From positions 1-6,512 of the forward strand of contig CANNNN010000149.1 of NCBI GenBank assembly GCA_947506075.1: a DNA stretch of 6,512 nucleotides. Reading direction: 5' to 3'. This document shows, one piece after another, positions 1 to 6,386 of the stretch (position 1 is its first letter; each line of letters starts with the position of its first letter). The notes beneath the pieces were generated by a model. That model saw nothing but the letters and a program-made list of their open reading frames with translations. It made no database searches and was not told the DNA's origin. The DNA is from Methylococcaceae bacterium. Its GTDB lineage: Bacteria; Pseudomonadota; Gammaproteobacteria; Methylococcales; Methylomonadaceae. Position numbers and translations under genes: made by a program.

Positions 1-488
1 ATCTCAGCCTGTAGGTCTTGGATGTTCACGGGCGTGAAGGGTCTATTTTTTATGCGAGCCTGTCAAGATATTTTGGTGGAATTTGTAATTGGCATGGTTT
101 TTAAAGTAGATACCACAATTAGATAGAACGCTAGACTGAGGGCAACAAAGATGCATCGTTAAGTCGATGCGTATCGGGACTTCCAGTCCGTAACTCAAAC
201 CCACCAGCTTTAGCTGGTGGTTGTTTAGTGTATTATTAACTTTAACATATACATTATTACAGTATGGTTTTTTTTCCGCATGAATAACTCTATTATCAAT
301 AGTAAATGGCCTGAATTCGCTCAATCTGTAGGGTTTTTTAACACCAATATTCATCACCATAAAGCGGCCTTTCGCGACCGTCTCTTGATGGCCGTTAACT
401 GGCTACCCATTTCAACTAAAAACTAACTCAAGGATGAGCTTACAAGTGCAGGATTTTTCTTTTTGCCTTCGCGATGGATAAAAGACCT
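1..488. other. AT-rich gene-poor region downstream of the GGDEF-EAL gene
   Basis: No frame here gives a recognisable protein. The longest open frame is on the minus strand (43-360) and runs antisense through the three hairpins at 151-227, which argues against it being a gene. A short palindrome (TTCACG-GG-CGTGAA, 25-38) precedes a T-rich stretch. The part after 228 is AT-rich, and 361-411 is locally GC-richer with a partly self-complementary GCGGCC/GGCCGT pattern I do not recognise. The composition differs visibly from the coding regions, which suits acquired or decaying DNA. Nothing at the end of the GGDEF-EAL gene looks like a strong terminator. Confidence 0.5.
151..227 (+). mobile_element. 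Possible IS200/IS605-type right end with omega-RNA-like hairpins (orphan)
   Basis: Three hairpins sit in a row: 153-158 with 165-170 (GCATCG/CGATGC, 6 bp, extendable to 151-172); 177-181 with 185-189 (GGACT/AGTCC, loop TCC); and 201-208 with 213-220 (CCACCAGC/GCTGGTGG, 8 bp, four-base loop), followed by TTGTTTA. A subterminal hairpin of the CCACCAGC-TTTA-GCTGGTGG kind followed by a short T-rich end is typical of IS200/IS605 (TnpB-type) elements, where the same DNA also yields the guide RNA scaffold and the guide would begin just past the element end (about 228). No TnpB or IscB reading frame is visible: all three plus-strand frames from base 1 are short and lack a zinc-finger or RuvC-like motif. 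This is either a solo end or the tail of an element whose gene has been lost. An unrelated structured RNA remains possible. Confidence 0.42.
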
Positions 489-2378
489 TTAAGCGTCTGT
501 TGTCCATTCCGCCGGCACTTGCCAAGCCTGCACCCAGTCGGCAAGAGCGGCCGCAGGCATCGGTTTGGCTATACCGTAACCTTGCGCGTGGTGGCAACCC
601 ATCTGCAATAACGCACTACCGTGTTCAATCGATTCCACGCCTTCGGCGATTACTTGTCGCTGGAAGGATTCGGCCAAACCGATAACGCCCTGCACGATAG
701 CCAAATCATCTTCGTCCTCCAGCATATCATGCACAAAACTCTGATCGATTTTTAGTGTTTCCACCGGTAAATGCCTGAGATAACTTAACGAGGAATAGCC
801 GGTACCGAAATCATCCAGCGCAAACCGTATGCCCAATGCTTGACAGTTTTTAATGACCTGGGAGGTCAGCGTTAAATCGCGTAGCGCTTCGGTTTCCAGT
901 ATCTCTAGTTCAAAATAGGCCGGTTTGATAGTTGGGTGGCGTTCAAAGGCGTAATAAAGTTGCAGCACAAAATCTTCTGCTTGCAGCGACCTGGCGCTGA
1001 TATTGACGCTGATTTGGAGGTCTAGGTCCAACCGTTGCCAAACCTCCATGTGCTGTAGCGCCTGATTAATAACCCAGGTATCAAGCTTTACCGCAAATTC
1101 ATGGTGAACCAGCAGCGGTAAAAAATCATCCGGCATCAGTAAGCCACGTTCAGGCTCGCGCCAACGTATCAAAGCTTCTGCGCCGAACACGCTACCTTGC
1201 TGCATATCGACTTTAGGCTGGAAAAAAAGTTCGAATTCTTCATTTTCCAGCGCCTGTTCCATGCGGTTAAGCGCTTCGCGATGTGCGTGAAGTTGACGAT
1301 CCAGCTCCAGATTATAAATATGAAAACAGTTTTTTCCCGCCAGTTTTGCCTGATACATGGCCTGGTCGGCATGCCGCAACAGCATATCAGGGTCGGTGTC
1401 ATCCTTAGGATATATGCTGATACCAATGCTGGCGGAGACCGACACGGCCTGGTTACTCAAAATAACTGGTTTACTAATGACTTCCAGCAGGCGATGCAAC
1501 GTGACTTCGCAGTCATCCACTTTTTCCAATTCCAGTAACAGAAATACAAACTCGTCACCCCCCAAGCGGGCCAGGGTATCCCCATCACGCAGGGCGCTTT
1601 TAATACGCAGAGCAATCTCGATCAATAACTGGTCACCCGCTTCATGTCCCAAGCTGTCGTTAACCTGCTTAAAACCGTCCAGATCAAGATAGCCGACCGC
1701 CATTAATCGGCCTTCACGTTTGGTGTGAGCCAGTGCCAAATGCAGACGATCCGCAAGTAGTATCCTGTTGGGCACACCGGTCAGGGGGTCATAGTGAGCA
1801 ATACGCTGAAGCTTGCGTTCTTGCTCTTTAAGTTGGGTAATATCTGAAGACGCGCTAATGTAATGGCTTATATTACCCTGCTTATCAGCAACAGCTGAGA
1901 TGGTCAGCCATTCGGCAAATACTTCACCCTGTTTCTTGCGGTTCCAAATCTCCCCGCTCCAGTAACCCTGCTGATGGATGGTTTTCCACATAGCGTCATA
2001 AAAGCCGACTTCGTGCATTCCGGATTTAAGTAAACTGGGATTTTTACCCAGCACTTCCTCTCGCTGATACCCGGTTATATTGGAAAAAGCCGGATTGGTA
2101 TCAATAATATTACCCTGTACATCTGTAATCAGGATACTTTCCTGAGTAAAAGAAAATACGCTAGCGGCCATCCGCTGTTGTTCTTCACACTGCTGTTGTG
2201 CGCTGATTATGCGCCGTAAACGAATATTCCAAGTTATGCTAACAACTAGCACAAGCAACAACAGTGCCACCCCAAAATAAAGCAGTAGGGGTTGAAGTTG
2301 TATGCCGAAAGATGCCGCCAATAGGACTGATGGGCAGAGCGTCAGACACAATAAAATAGTCGTCCGGATCAGAGGCAT
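489..2378 (-). CDS. Membrane-anchored PAS-GGDEF-EAL cyclic-di-GMP turnover protein
   Basis: A 629-residue sensor that probably makes and/or degrades cyclic-di-GMP at the inner membrane. Residues 1-22 are a hydrophobic signal-like segment and about 30-50 a strong membrane helix, so only a few residues face the periplasm. A PAS/PAC domain covers about 70-183, ending in the usual SASSDITQLKEQE linker. The GGDEF domain (about 190-355) begins with HYDPLTGVPNR and keeps the catalytic GGDEF at 273-277 and the inhibitory RxxD site at R264-D267, five residues before it. The EAL domain (about 370-615) keeps EALIRW (401-406), N459 in SVNIS, E492, the DDFGTGYSS loop (D522, D523), K543 in LKID, E579/E582 in AEGVE and QGY (599-601). 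Both activities are therefore possible by sequence; which dominates cannot be told. The ATG at 2378 is chosen because the membrane segment begins there, but no strong Shine-Dalgarno precedes it. It is a single gene with no operon partner in the window. The domain call is near certain; the cognate signal is unknown. Confidence 0.96.
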   Translation of the reverse strand: MPLIRTTILLCLTLCPSVLLAASFGIQLQPLLLYFGVALLLLVLVVSITWNIRLRRIISAQQQCEEQQRMAASVFSFTQESILITDVQGNIIDTNPAFSNITGYQREEVLGKNPSLLKSGMHEVGFYDAMWKTIHQQGYWSGEIWNRKKQGEVFAEWLTISAVADKQGNISHYISASSDITQLKEQERKLQRIAHYDPLTGVPNRILLADRLHLALAHTKREGRLMAVGYLDLDGFKQVNDSLGHEAGDQLLIEIALRIKSALRDGDTLARLGGDEFVFLLLELEKVDDCEVTLHRLLEVISKPVILSNQAVSVSASIGISIYPKDDTDPDMLLRHADQAMYQAKLAGKNCFHIYNLELDRQLHAHREALNRMEQALENEEFELFFQPKVDMQQGSVFGAEALIRWREPERGLLMPDDFLPLLVHHEFAVKLDTWVINQALQHMEVWQRLDLDLQISVNISARSLQAEDFVLQLYYAFERHPTIKPAYFELEILETEALRDLTLTSQVIKNCQALGIRFALDDFGTGYSSLSYLRHLPVETLKIDQSFVHDMLEDEDDLAIVQGVIGLAESFQRQVIAEGVESIEHGSALLQMGCHHAQGYGIAKPMPAAALADWVQAWQVPAEWTTDA

Positions 2379-2443
2379 AATTATCGGTATCGAAAAAAGG
2401 GCAATTCTAGCATTTTGGTATTAAAAGCATACGCATTGTAATC

Positions 2444-2578
2444 TAAGGCCTAATCATTTACTTCCCCCTTTGAAAAGGGGGAGAGCAAAGCGAGGGGGCC
2501 GAGGGGGATTTATTTAAATAAATCTCCCCTAACCCCTCTTTTTCAAAGAGGGGGACTGAATAATTACTCTTAGGCTTA
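2444..2578. repeat. Nested palindromic intergenic repeat (MITE/REP-like), element 1
   Basis: About 135 bases with large imperfect inverted arms. The outermost arms are TAAGGCCTAA (2444-2453) against TTAGGCTTA (2570-2578). Inside lie a left hairpin (2463-2470 with 2475-2482, 8 bp, loop TGAA), a perfect 18-base central palindrome (2507-2524) and a right hairpin (2533-2541 with 2545-2553, 9 bp, loop TTC). G-rich and C-rich blocks (2493-2506 and 2526-2536) can also pair with each other around the centre. It contains no protein-coding frame of note. It lies 66 bases upstream of the GGDEF-EAL start, so it could affect transcription there. Similar C/G-block palindromes are widespread non-autonomous intergenic repeats; copy number in this genome cannot be judged from one window. 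Confidence 0.8.
2507..2524. repeat. Perfect 18-base AT palindrome at the centre of element 1
   Basis: GATTTATTTAAATAAATC reads the same on both strands. It is the symmetry centre of the larger repeat, so it is most simply the midpoint of a fold-back element. A protein-binding site is possible, but nothing here supports one. Confidence 0.85.
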
Positions 2579-2624
2579 TAGTGGAATACGGCTACCGCAA
2601 CTGTAAAAAATAAAAATCAGAAGC

Positions 2625-2861
2625 TTAAACACGTCTAGTTTCTTGACACAGCCAGCAATAAAAAGGGTTTTGATCGGTGTTTAACTGCTTTTGGTTGGCT
2701 CTTGAATTTTTTTCAATGGCCGTTGATGCCAACGCTTTAAATAATTCCTGCAAGGCGCTTATGAGTCGATTTCCATTCAAGCCTACAATCTGCTTGGAGG
2801 CTTGAATGACGAGTTGCTCTGCTACTCTGAGACTCAGTTGGCAGAATATCTTCTCATGCAC
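2625..2861 (-). CDS. Doubtful small hypothetical protein (78 aa, GTG start)
   Basis: I do not recognise this frame. It would start with GTG, with a weak AGG about six bases upstream that lies within a small hairpin (2866-2878). The predicted product has an amphipathic helical middle (residues about 8-50, rich in Leu, Ala, Ile and Gln) and ends with a single Cys-x-x-Cys (CWLC) near the C terminus. It has no signal peptide or membrane segment. The frame continues upstream for several codons to a stop, so an ancestral start may have been lost. It sits in a region that otherwise looks decayed, and it may be the surviving end of a broken gene rather than an expressed protein. Confidence 0.25.
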   Translation of the reverse strand: MHEKIFCQLSLRVAEQLVIQASKQIVGLNGNRLISALQELFKALASTAIEKNSRANQKQLNTDQNPFYCWLCQETRRV

Positions 2862-3060
2862 GGTCGCCTGCCGCAGGCTTCCTTAAAATAGACAGAAACA
2901 CGTTTTTAATATTCATTTGTATTTTAATAGCTTGTTTTCGATACCCGCCCACTTGTTGTCCCGTTTTTCAGGATAGTTACCTGCTCTTTCAGCTCAATTA
3001 TCCCTCGCCGAATTATGTTACGAGTACAGGAAAAATAGTTGATACCGCCCTAAGAAGGTT

Positions 3061-3279
3061 TTAATGCTTCAACTTCGTATAGACACGCTTATCTTTTTCG
3101 GCTACCAATTTAAGACGGGGCAGTGAGCAGCAAGATGATTCGCCAGTGCCAAAATTACTTGTCGCGTCTTATGTTGGCAGCCTCTTTTTCGAATAGACGA
3201 CTGATCATTTCTTGCATTTTTTAAACTTCTGCTGAGTAAACGGTGGCGCGTTATAAATTTTAGGGAAATGTTTTAGTCG
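3061..3279 (-). pseudogene. Frameshifted remnant of a small basic protein gene
   Basis: Protein-like text continues across successive minus-strand frames. From about 3279 one frame reads RLKHFPKIYNAPPFTQQKFK and then stops (3205-3207). An overlapping frame with an ATG at 3217 reads MISRLFEKEAANIRRDK to a stop at 3155-3157. Another frame then reads TRQVILALANHLAAHCPVLN to a stop, and a further one gives RLKLVAEKDKRVYTKLKH to a stop at 3061-3063. Joined, the pieces would make a basic helical protein of roughly 75-80 residues, broken by about three frameshifts. I cannot name the family. Chance open stretches in AT-rich DNA are the alternative, so this is an inference from continuity and residue character, not from a recognised domain. 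Confidence 0.35.
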
Positions 3280-3331
3280 TTAACGTTACTGCCTTGTAAA
3301 GACTAATTGCTCAAGTTATTTCGTGCTCGTT

Positions 3332-4015
3332 TTAAGCGTAATCCCGCTCGCCAAACAACGCGGTACCGATCCTGACGATAGTCGAGCCTTCGGCAATTGC
3401 GGCAATTAAATCCCCGGTCATGCCAAACGACAAGGTATCTAGCTCATATTGCTTAAGCTGCGCGACAGCCTGATAAAGTGTTTTATAAGGCACGCGTTGC
3501 TGCTCAAAATTCTGTTGCGGGGCGGGAATGGCCATCACGCCACGCAACTTCAGCCTGGGTAACTGGGCAAACTGCTCACAAAACTGCGGCAACTCGTCCA
3601 GGCTAAGGCCGGACTTGCTGGGCTCAGCGCTGATATTGACTTGCAGGCAAATCGCTAACGGCGGCAAATGGGCTGGGCGCTGAGCGTTAAGGCGCCGGGC
3701 TATTTTCAAGCTGTCCACGCTATGTATCCAGTCAAAATGTGTCGCTAAGGCCTTGGTTTTGTTGGATTGTATCGGTCCGATAAAGTGCCAGGTAATGGCA
3801 TAGGCACCCAATTCCTGCTGTTTTTTCAGTGCTTCCTGCACATAATTTTCACCGAAATGGCGTTGCCCGGCTTGATAGGCGGCGGCAATCGCTGCGCTGG
3901 GCTTGGTTTTGCTAACGGCTAATAACAGCACCGAGTTCGGCTTGCGGTTATAGGCAAGTTCTGCAGCGCAGATTTGCGAACGTATTTGCTTAAGTCTTAG
4001 TCTTAATGATGTCAT
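3332..4015 (-). CDS. yggS: YggS/PROSC-family pyridoxal phosphate homeostasis protein
   Basis: A 227-residue cytoplasmic PLP-binding protein of the usual family length, a single-domain fold-type III TIM barrel without known catalytic activity, which in E. coli and others buffers free PLP and affects amino-acid and vitamin B6 balance. The PLP-lysine is K36 in LLLAVSKTKP. Other hallmarks are FGENYVQEA (54-62), HFIGPIQSNKTK (77-88), the LQVNIS strand with SKSGL (124-137), LRGVMAIP (157-164), and the C-terminal phosphate-binding region SFGMTGDL followed by EGSTIVRIGTALFG (209-222). The phosphate loop differs from E. coli (MGMSDD there, FGMTGD here). The ATG at 4015 gives the normal N terminus and has GGA a few bases upstream. 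The gene is transcribed away from pilT, an arrangement shared with Pseudomonas, but its usual follower proC is not here. Confidence 0.95.
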   Translation of the reverse strand: MTSLRLRLKQIRSQICAAELAYNRKPNSVLLLAVSKTKPSAAIAAAYQAGQRHFGENYVQEALKKQQELGAYAITWHFIGPIQSNKTKALATHFDWIHSVDSLKIARRLNAQRPAHLPPLAICLQVNISAEPSKSGLSLDELPQFCEQFAQLPRLKLRGVMAIPAPQQNFEQQRVPYKTLYQAVAQLKQYELDTLSFGMTGDLIAAIAEGSTIVRIGTALFGERDYA

Positions 4016-4110
4016 ATAGTGTCCGTTGTCAGTGAGCCATCAGTTGACGACTACACAATCTTTAGAAATTAACACAATAAGGTGCATTTAAAAAACAAAA
4101 AGACGAGCTA

Positions 4111-4119
4111 TGGTATAAG
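4111..4119 (+). promoter_or_regulatory. Candidate extended -10 promoter for pilTU
   Basis: TGG-TATAAG matches an extended -10 (TGn-TATAAT with one change). Transcription would begin near 4126, leaving a leader of about 26 bases before the chosen pilT start, with the ribosome binding site inside it. No good -35 is visible at the ideal distance, which extended -10 promoters can tolerate. Confidence 0.45.
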
Positions 4120-4141
4120 CTTATTTGTATTTTTGCCAAGA

Positions 4142-4147
4142 AGAGGA
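4142..4147 (+). promoter_or_regulatory. Ribosome binding site deciding the pilT start
   Basis: AGAGGA lies four bases before the ATG at 4152. The in-frame TTG at 4125 would add nine residues unlike any PilT N terminus and lacks such a site, so 4152 is preferred. Confidence 0.8.
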
Positions 4148-4151
4148 TGTT

Positions 4152-5189
4152 ATGGATATTGCCGAACTACTGGCTTTTTCAGCCAAAAACAAAGCGTCGG
4201 ATTTACATTTGTCGGCGGGACTCCCGCCTATGATCAGAGTTGATGGCGATATTCGGCGTATCAATATCCCTTCTCTGGATCATAAGGAAGTGCATGCGCT
4301 GATTTATGACATTATGAATGATAAGCAGCGACGCGATTACGAAGAGTTTTTGGAAACCGATTTTTCGTTTGAATTGCCCGGTGTTGCTCGCTTTCGTGTT
4401 AACGCTTTTAATCAGGAACGTGGTGCGGCCGCAGTATTCAGAACCATCCCCTCGGTTATATTGAGCCTGGATGATTTAAAAGCACCCAAGTTTTTTGAAG
4501 AATTGTGTCAGAAACCTCGCGGTCTGGTGCTCGTGACCGGCCCAACTGGCTCCGGCAAGTCGACGACGCTGGCAGCGATGATCAATCATATCAACTGCAA
4601 TGATTACGCGCACATTCTGACCGTAGAAGACCCTATCGAATTTGTTCATGAAAGTCAGAAGTGTTTAATCAATCAGCGCGAAGTCCATAGGGATACGCAC
4701 GGCTTTGCCGAAGCGTTGCGCTCGGCGCTACGGGAAGATCCCGATATTATCCTGGTCGGTGAAATGCGTGATCTGGAGACCATCCGCCTGGCCATGACAG
4801 CGGCGGAAACCGGCCATCTTGTTTTCGGCACCCTGCATACGACGTCTGCCGCTAAAACCATCGACCGTATTATCGACGTATTTCCTTCTGCAGAAAAAGA
4901 CATGATTCGTGCGATGCTTTCTGAATCCTTACAGGCGGTTATTTCGCAAACCCTGCTGAAAAAAATCGGCGGCGGTCGTATAGCCGCGCATGAAATCATG
5001 GTGGGCACTTCAGCTATTCGAAACCTGATTCGTGAAGCCAAAGTGGCGCAAATGTATTCTGCCATTCAAACCGGACGCAAGGACGGCATGCAGACGCTGG
5101 ATCAGAACATGAAAGAAATGGTCGATAAAGGTCTGATTACCGCAAAAATGGCTATGGAAAAAGCGGTTAACAAGGATATGTTCCGTTAG
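4152..5189 (+). CDS. pilT: Type IV pilus retraction ATPase PilT
   Basis: A 345-residue cytoplasmic hexameric ATPase at the base of the type IV pilus that drives pilin depolymerisation, powering twitching, surface sensing and DNA uptake. The length fits (Pseudomonas aeruginosa PilT is 344). The N-terminal PAS-like domain (about 1-100) opens with the typical MDIAELLAFSAKNKASDLHL. The RecA-like domain has Walker A GPTGSGKST (130-138, K136), an Asp box LTVEDPIEF (157-164, with catalytic E163), Walker B with DIILVGEMRD (198-207, E204), and a His box from TAAETGHL to GTLHT (H222, H229). The AIRNLIRE motif (288-295), known to be needed for PilT-dependent retraction, is intact and separates it from PilU. 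It is the first gene of a two-gene operon with pilU. No odd residue is seen and function is very likely retained. Confidence 0.98.
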   Translation: MDIAELLAFSAKNKASDLHLSAGLPPMIRVDGDIRRINIPSLDHKEVHALIYDIMNDKQRRDYEEFLETDFSFELPGVARFRVNAFNQERGAAAVFRTIPSVILSLDDLKAPKFFEELCQKPRGLVLVTGPTGSGKSTTLAAMINHINCNDYAHILTVEDPIEFVHESQKCLINQREVHRDTHGFAEALRSALREDPDIILVGEMRDLETIRLAMTAAETGHLVFGTLHTTSAAKTIDRIIDVFPSAEKDMIRAMLSESLQAVISQTLLKKIGGGRIAAHEIMVGTSAIRNLIREAKVAQMYSAIQTGRKDGMQTLDQNMKEMVDKGLITAKMAMEKAVNKDMFR

Positions 5190-5192
5190 GGG
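5188..5192 (+). promoter_or_regulatory. pilU ribosome binding site overlapping the pilT stop
   Basis: AGGGG begins inside the pilT TAG stop (5187-5189) and lies six bases before the pilU ATG (5199). Ribosomes ending pilT would be positioned to begin pilU, which supports translational coupling and a shared transcript. Confidence 0.7.
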
Positions 5193-5198
5193 CGGGTT

Positions 5199-6314
5199 AT
5201 GGACTTTAACGCGCTACTTAAACTGATGGCGCTGAAAAAAGCATCAGATTTATTTATAACGGCCGGCAGAGCACCGACCATAAAGGTTGACGGACGACTG
5301 GTTGAGATTTCAAAAACAGCGCTGACCACGGAACAGGCCTTACTACTGGTGCAGAGTATGATGAATCAACGGCAGCGGGATGAATTTGAAAACACCAAGG
5401 AGTGCCAGTATGCTATCGGTGTTCCCGATGTGGGGCGATTCCGGATCAGCGCATTTATTCAGCGCGATGCAGCCGGCATGGTGTTGCGCCGCATTGAAAA
5501 CGACATACCCGATGCCGAAGATTTGCATTTACCCGAGGTATTAAAAACCTTAGTGATGGAAAAGCGCGGTCTGGTGCTGTTTGTCGGCGCAACCGGTACC
5601 GGTAAATCGACAACGCTGGCGTCCTTGATCAAGTACCGAAATCAAAACAGCAGCGGGCATATCATTACCATTGAGGATCCGTTAGAATTTCAACATCCGC
5701 ATCTGGGCTGCATAGTCACCCAGCGCGAAGTAGGGCTTGATACCGAATCGTATGAAGTGGCTTTAAGAAATACCCTGCGCCAGGCGCCCGATGTGATACT
5801 GATAGGCGAAATCAGGTCACGGGAAACCATGCAGAATGCGATCACCTTTGCGGAAACCGGGCATCTATGCCTGTCTACACTACATGCCAACAATGCCAAT
5901 CAGGCTTTAGACAGGATTTTGCATTTCTTCCCGGAAGAAATGCACGGTCAGCTCTATATGGATTTATCCTTGAATTTGCGCGGTATTGTCGCCCAGCAAT
6001 TGATCAAGCGGGTGGACGGAAAAGGTCGTTATCCCTCAATTGAAATATTGATTAACACGCCGTTGGCCAAGGATTTCATCCGCAAAGGCGAGATTAACAA
6101 GCTCAAAGAGTTAATGAAAGCGTCGCGTGAATTGGGCATGCAAACCTTTGACCAATCGCTGTACGATTTGTATATAGCCGGAAAAATAAGCTATGAAGAT
6201 GCGCTGAATTCAGCGGATTCCAGAAACGAAGTCCGGCTGATGATTAAACTGGGCTCCGAAAGCGTCGGTAATTTTGGTAATGATGACATGATGCTGTCGG
6301 AAACTGATGATTAG
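5199..6314 (+). CDS. pilU: PilT-like type IV pilus ATPase PilU
   Basis: A 371-residue paralogue of PilT that in Pseudomonas and Vibrio assists PilT-dependent retraction, especially under load, and cannot usually replace it. The same architecture is seen: an N-terminal domain starting MDFNALLKLMALKKASDLFI, Walker A GATGTGKST (130-138, K136), Asp box ITIEDPLEF (156-164), Walker B with DVILIGEIRS (198-207, E204), and a His box ETGHLCLSTLHANNANQALD (H222, H229). In place of the PilT AIRNLIRE motif it has TPLAKDFIRKGE (287-298), and it ends in an extra acidic tail (about 345-371), both typical of PilU. It starts nine bases after the pilT stop, so the two form an operon. The nearest inverted repeat downstream is the palindrome beginning at 6387. 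Confidence 0.97.
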   Translation: MDFNALLKLMALKKASDLFITAGRAPTIKVDGRLVEISKTALTTEQALLLVQSMMNQRQRDEFENTKECQYAIGVPDVGRFRISAFIQRDAAGMVLRRIENDIPDAEDLHLPEVLKTLVMEKRGLVLFVGATGTGKSTTLASLIKYRNQNSSGHIITIEDPLEFQHPHLGCIVTQREVGLDTESYEVALRNTLRQAPDVILIGEIRSRETMQNAITFAETGHLCLSTLHANNANQALDRILHFFPEEMHGQLYMDLSLNLRGIVAQQLIKRVDGKGRYPSIEILINTPLAKDFIRKGEINKLKELMKASRELGMQTFDQSLYDLYIAGKISYEDALNSADSRNEVRLMIKLGSESVGNFGNDDMMLSETDD

Positions 6315-6386
6315 GCAACTTGCAATAAATAAAACCTGAGTGTAACGAATTATGGGGGGATTGTATTATTGACTTAAGTTAAGTAG

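Larger units (their letters stand above)
2579..3331. other. Eroded region between the GGDEF-EAL repeat and yggS
   Basis: About 750 bases without a confident gene, in the place where proC and yggT follow yggS in pseudomonads and many relatives. On the minus strand it holds a doubtful 78-codon frame (2625-2861), a start-less open stretch (2924-3049) encoding residues such as RRGIIELKEQVTILKNG, and a multi-frame gene remnant (3061-3279). A small hairpin GCCTG-CCG-CAGGC lies at 2866-2878. The short open pieces, all on one strand but in changing frames, look like decayed coding DNA. No tRNA, CRISPR or recognisable transposase was seen. Confidence 0.5.
4016..4151. promoter_or_regulatory. Divergent yggS/pilT intergenic promoter region
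   Basis: This 136-base interval must carry the start signals for yggS (leftward) and pilTU (rightward). The right half is AT-rich. An alternative -35-like TTGACG at 4044-4049 has no good -10 at 16-18 bases, so it is weak. I found no convincing -35/-10 pair for yggS and no clear operator palindrome. Confidence 0.5.

Noticed and set aside
25..38. TTCACG-GG-CGTGAA palindrome followed by a T-rich stretch as a terminator
   Set aside because: The stem is short with a two-base loop and the T-run begins several bases later, so a rho-independent terminator is poorly supported.
43..360. 105-codon minus-strand open frame
   Set aside because: It runs antisense through the three hairpins at 151-227, is AT-rich, and resembles no known protein. 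A fleeting SNCG...NIL similarity to a TnpB zinc-finger end is too short, lacks the second cysteine pair and sits on the wrong side of the putative element end.
1197..1692. Plus-strand and alternative minus-strand open frames inside the GGDEF-EAL gene
   Set aside because: They are shadows of a strongly conserved domain-bearing gene and encode no recognisable motif.
2444..2578. CRISPR-like repeat array
   Set aside because: The repeated units are inverted, not direct, and there are no regularly spaced unique spacers.
4125..4151. TTG start adding nine residues to PilT
   Set aside because: The ATG at 4152 has a proper AGAGGA site and gives the canonical PilT N terminus and length.
4673..5065. 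130-codon minus-strand frame inside pilT
   Set aside because: It is antisense to the conserved ATPase core and is explained by codon use of pilT.
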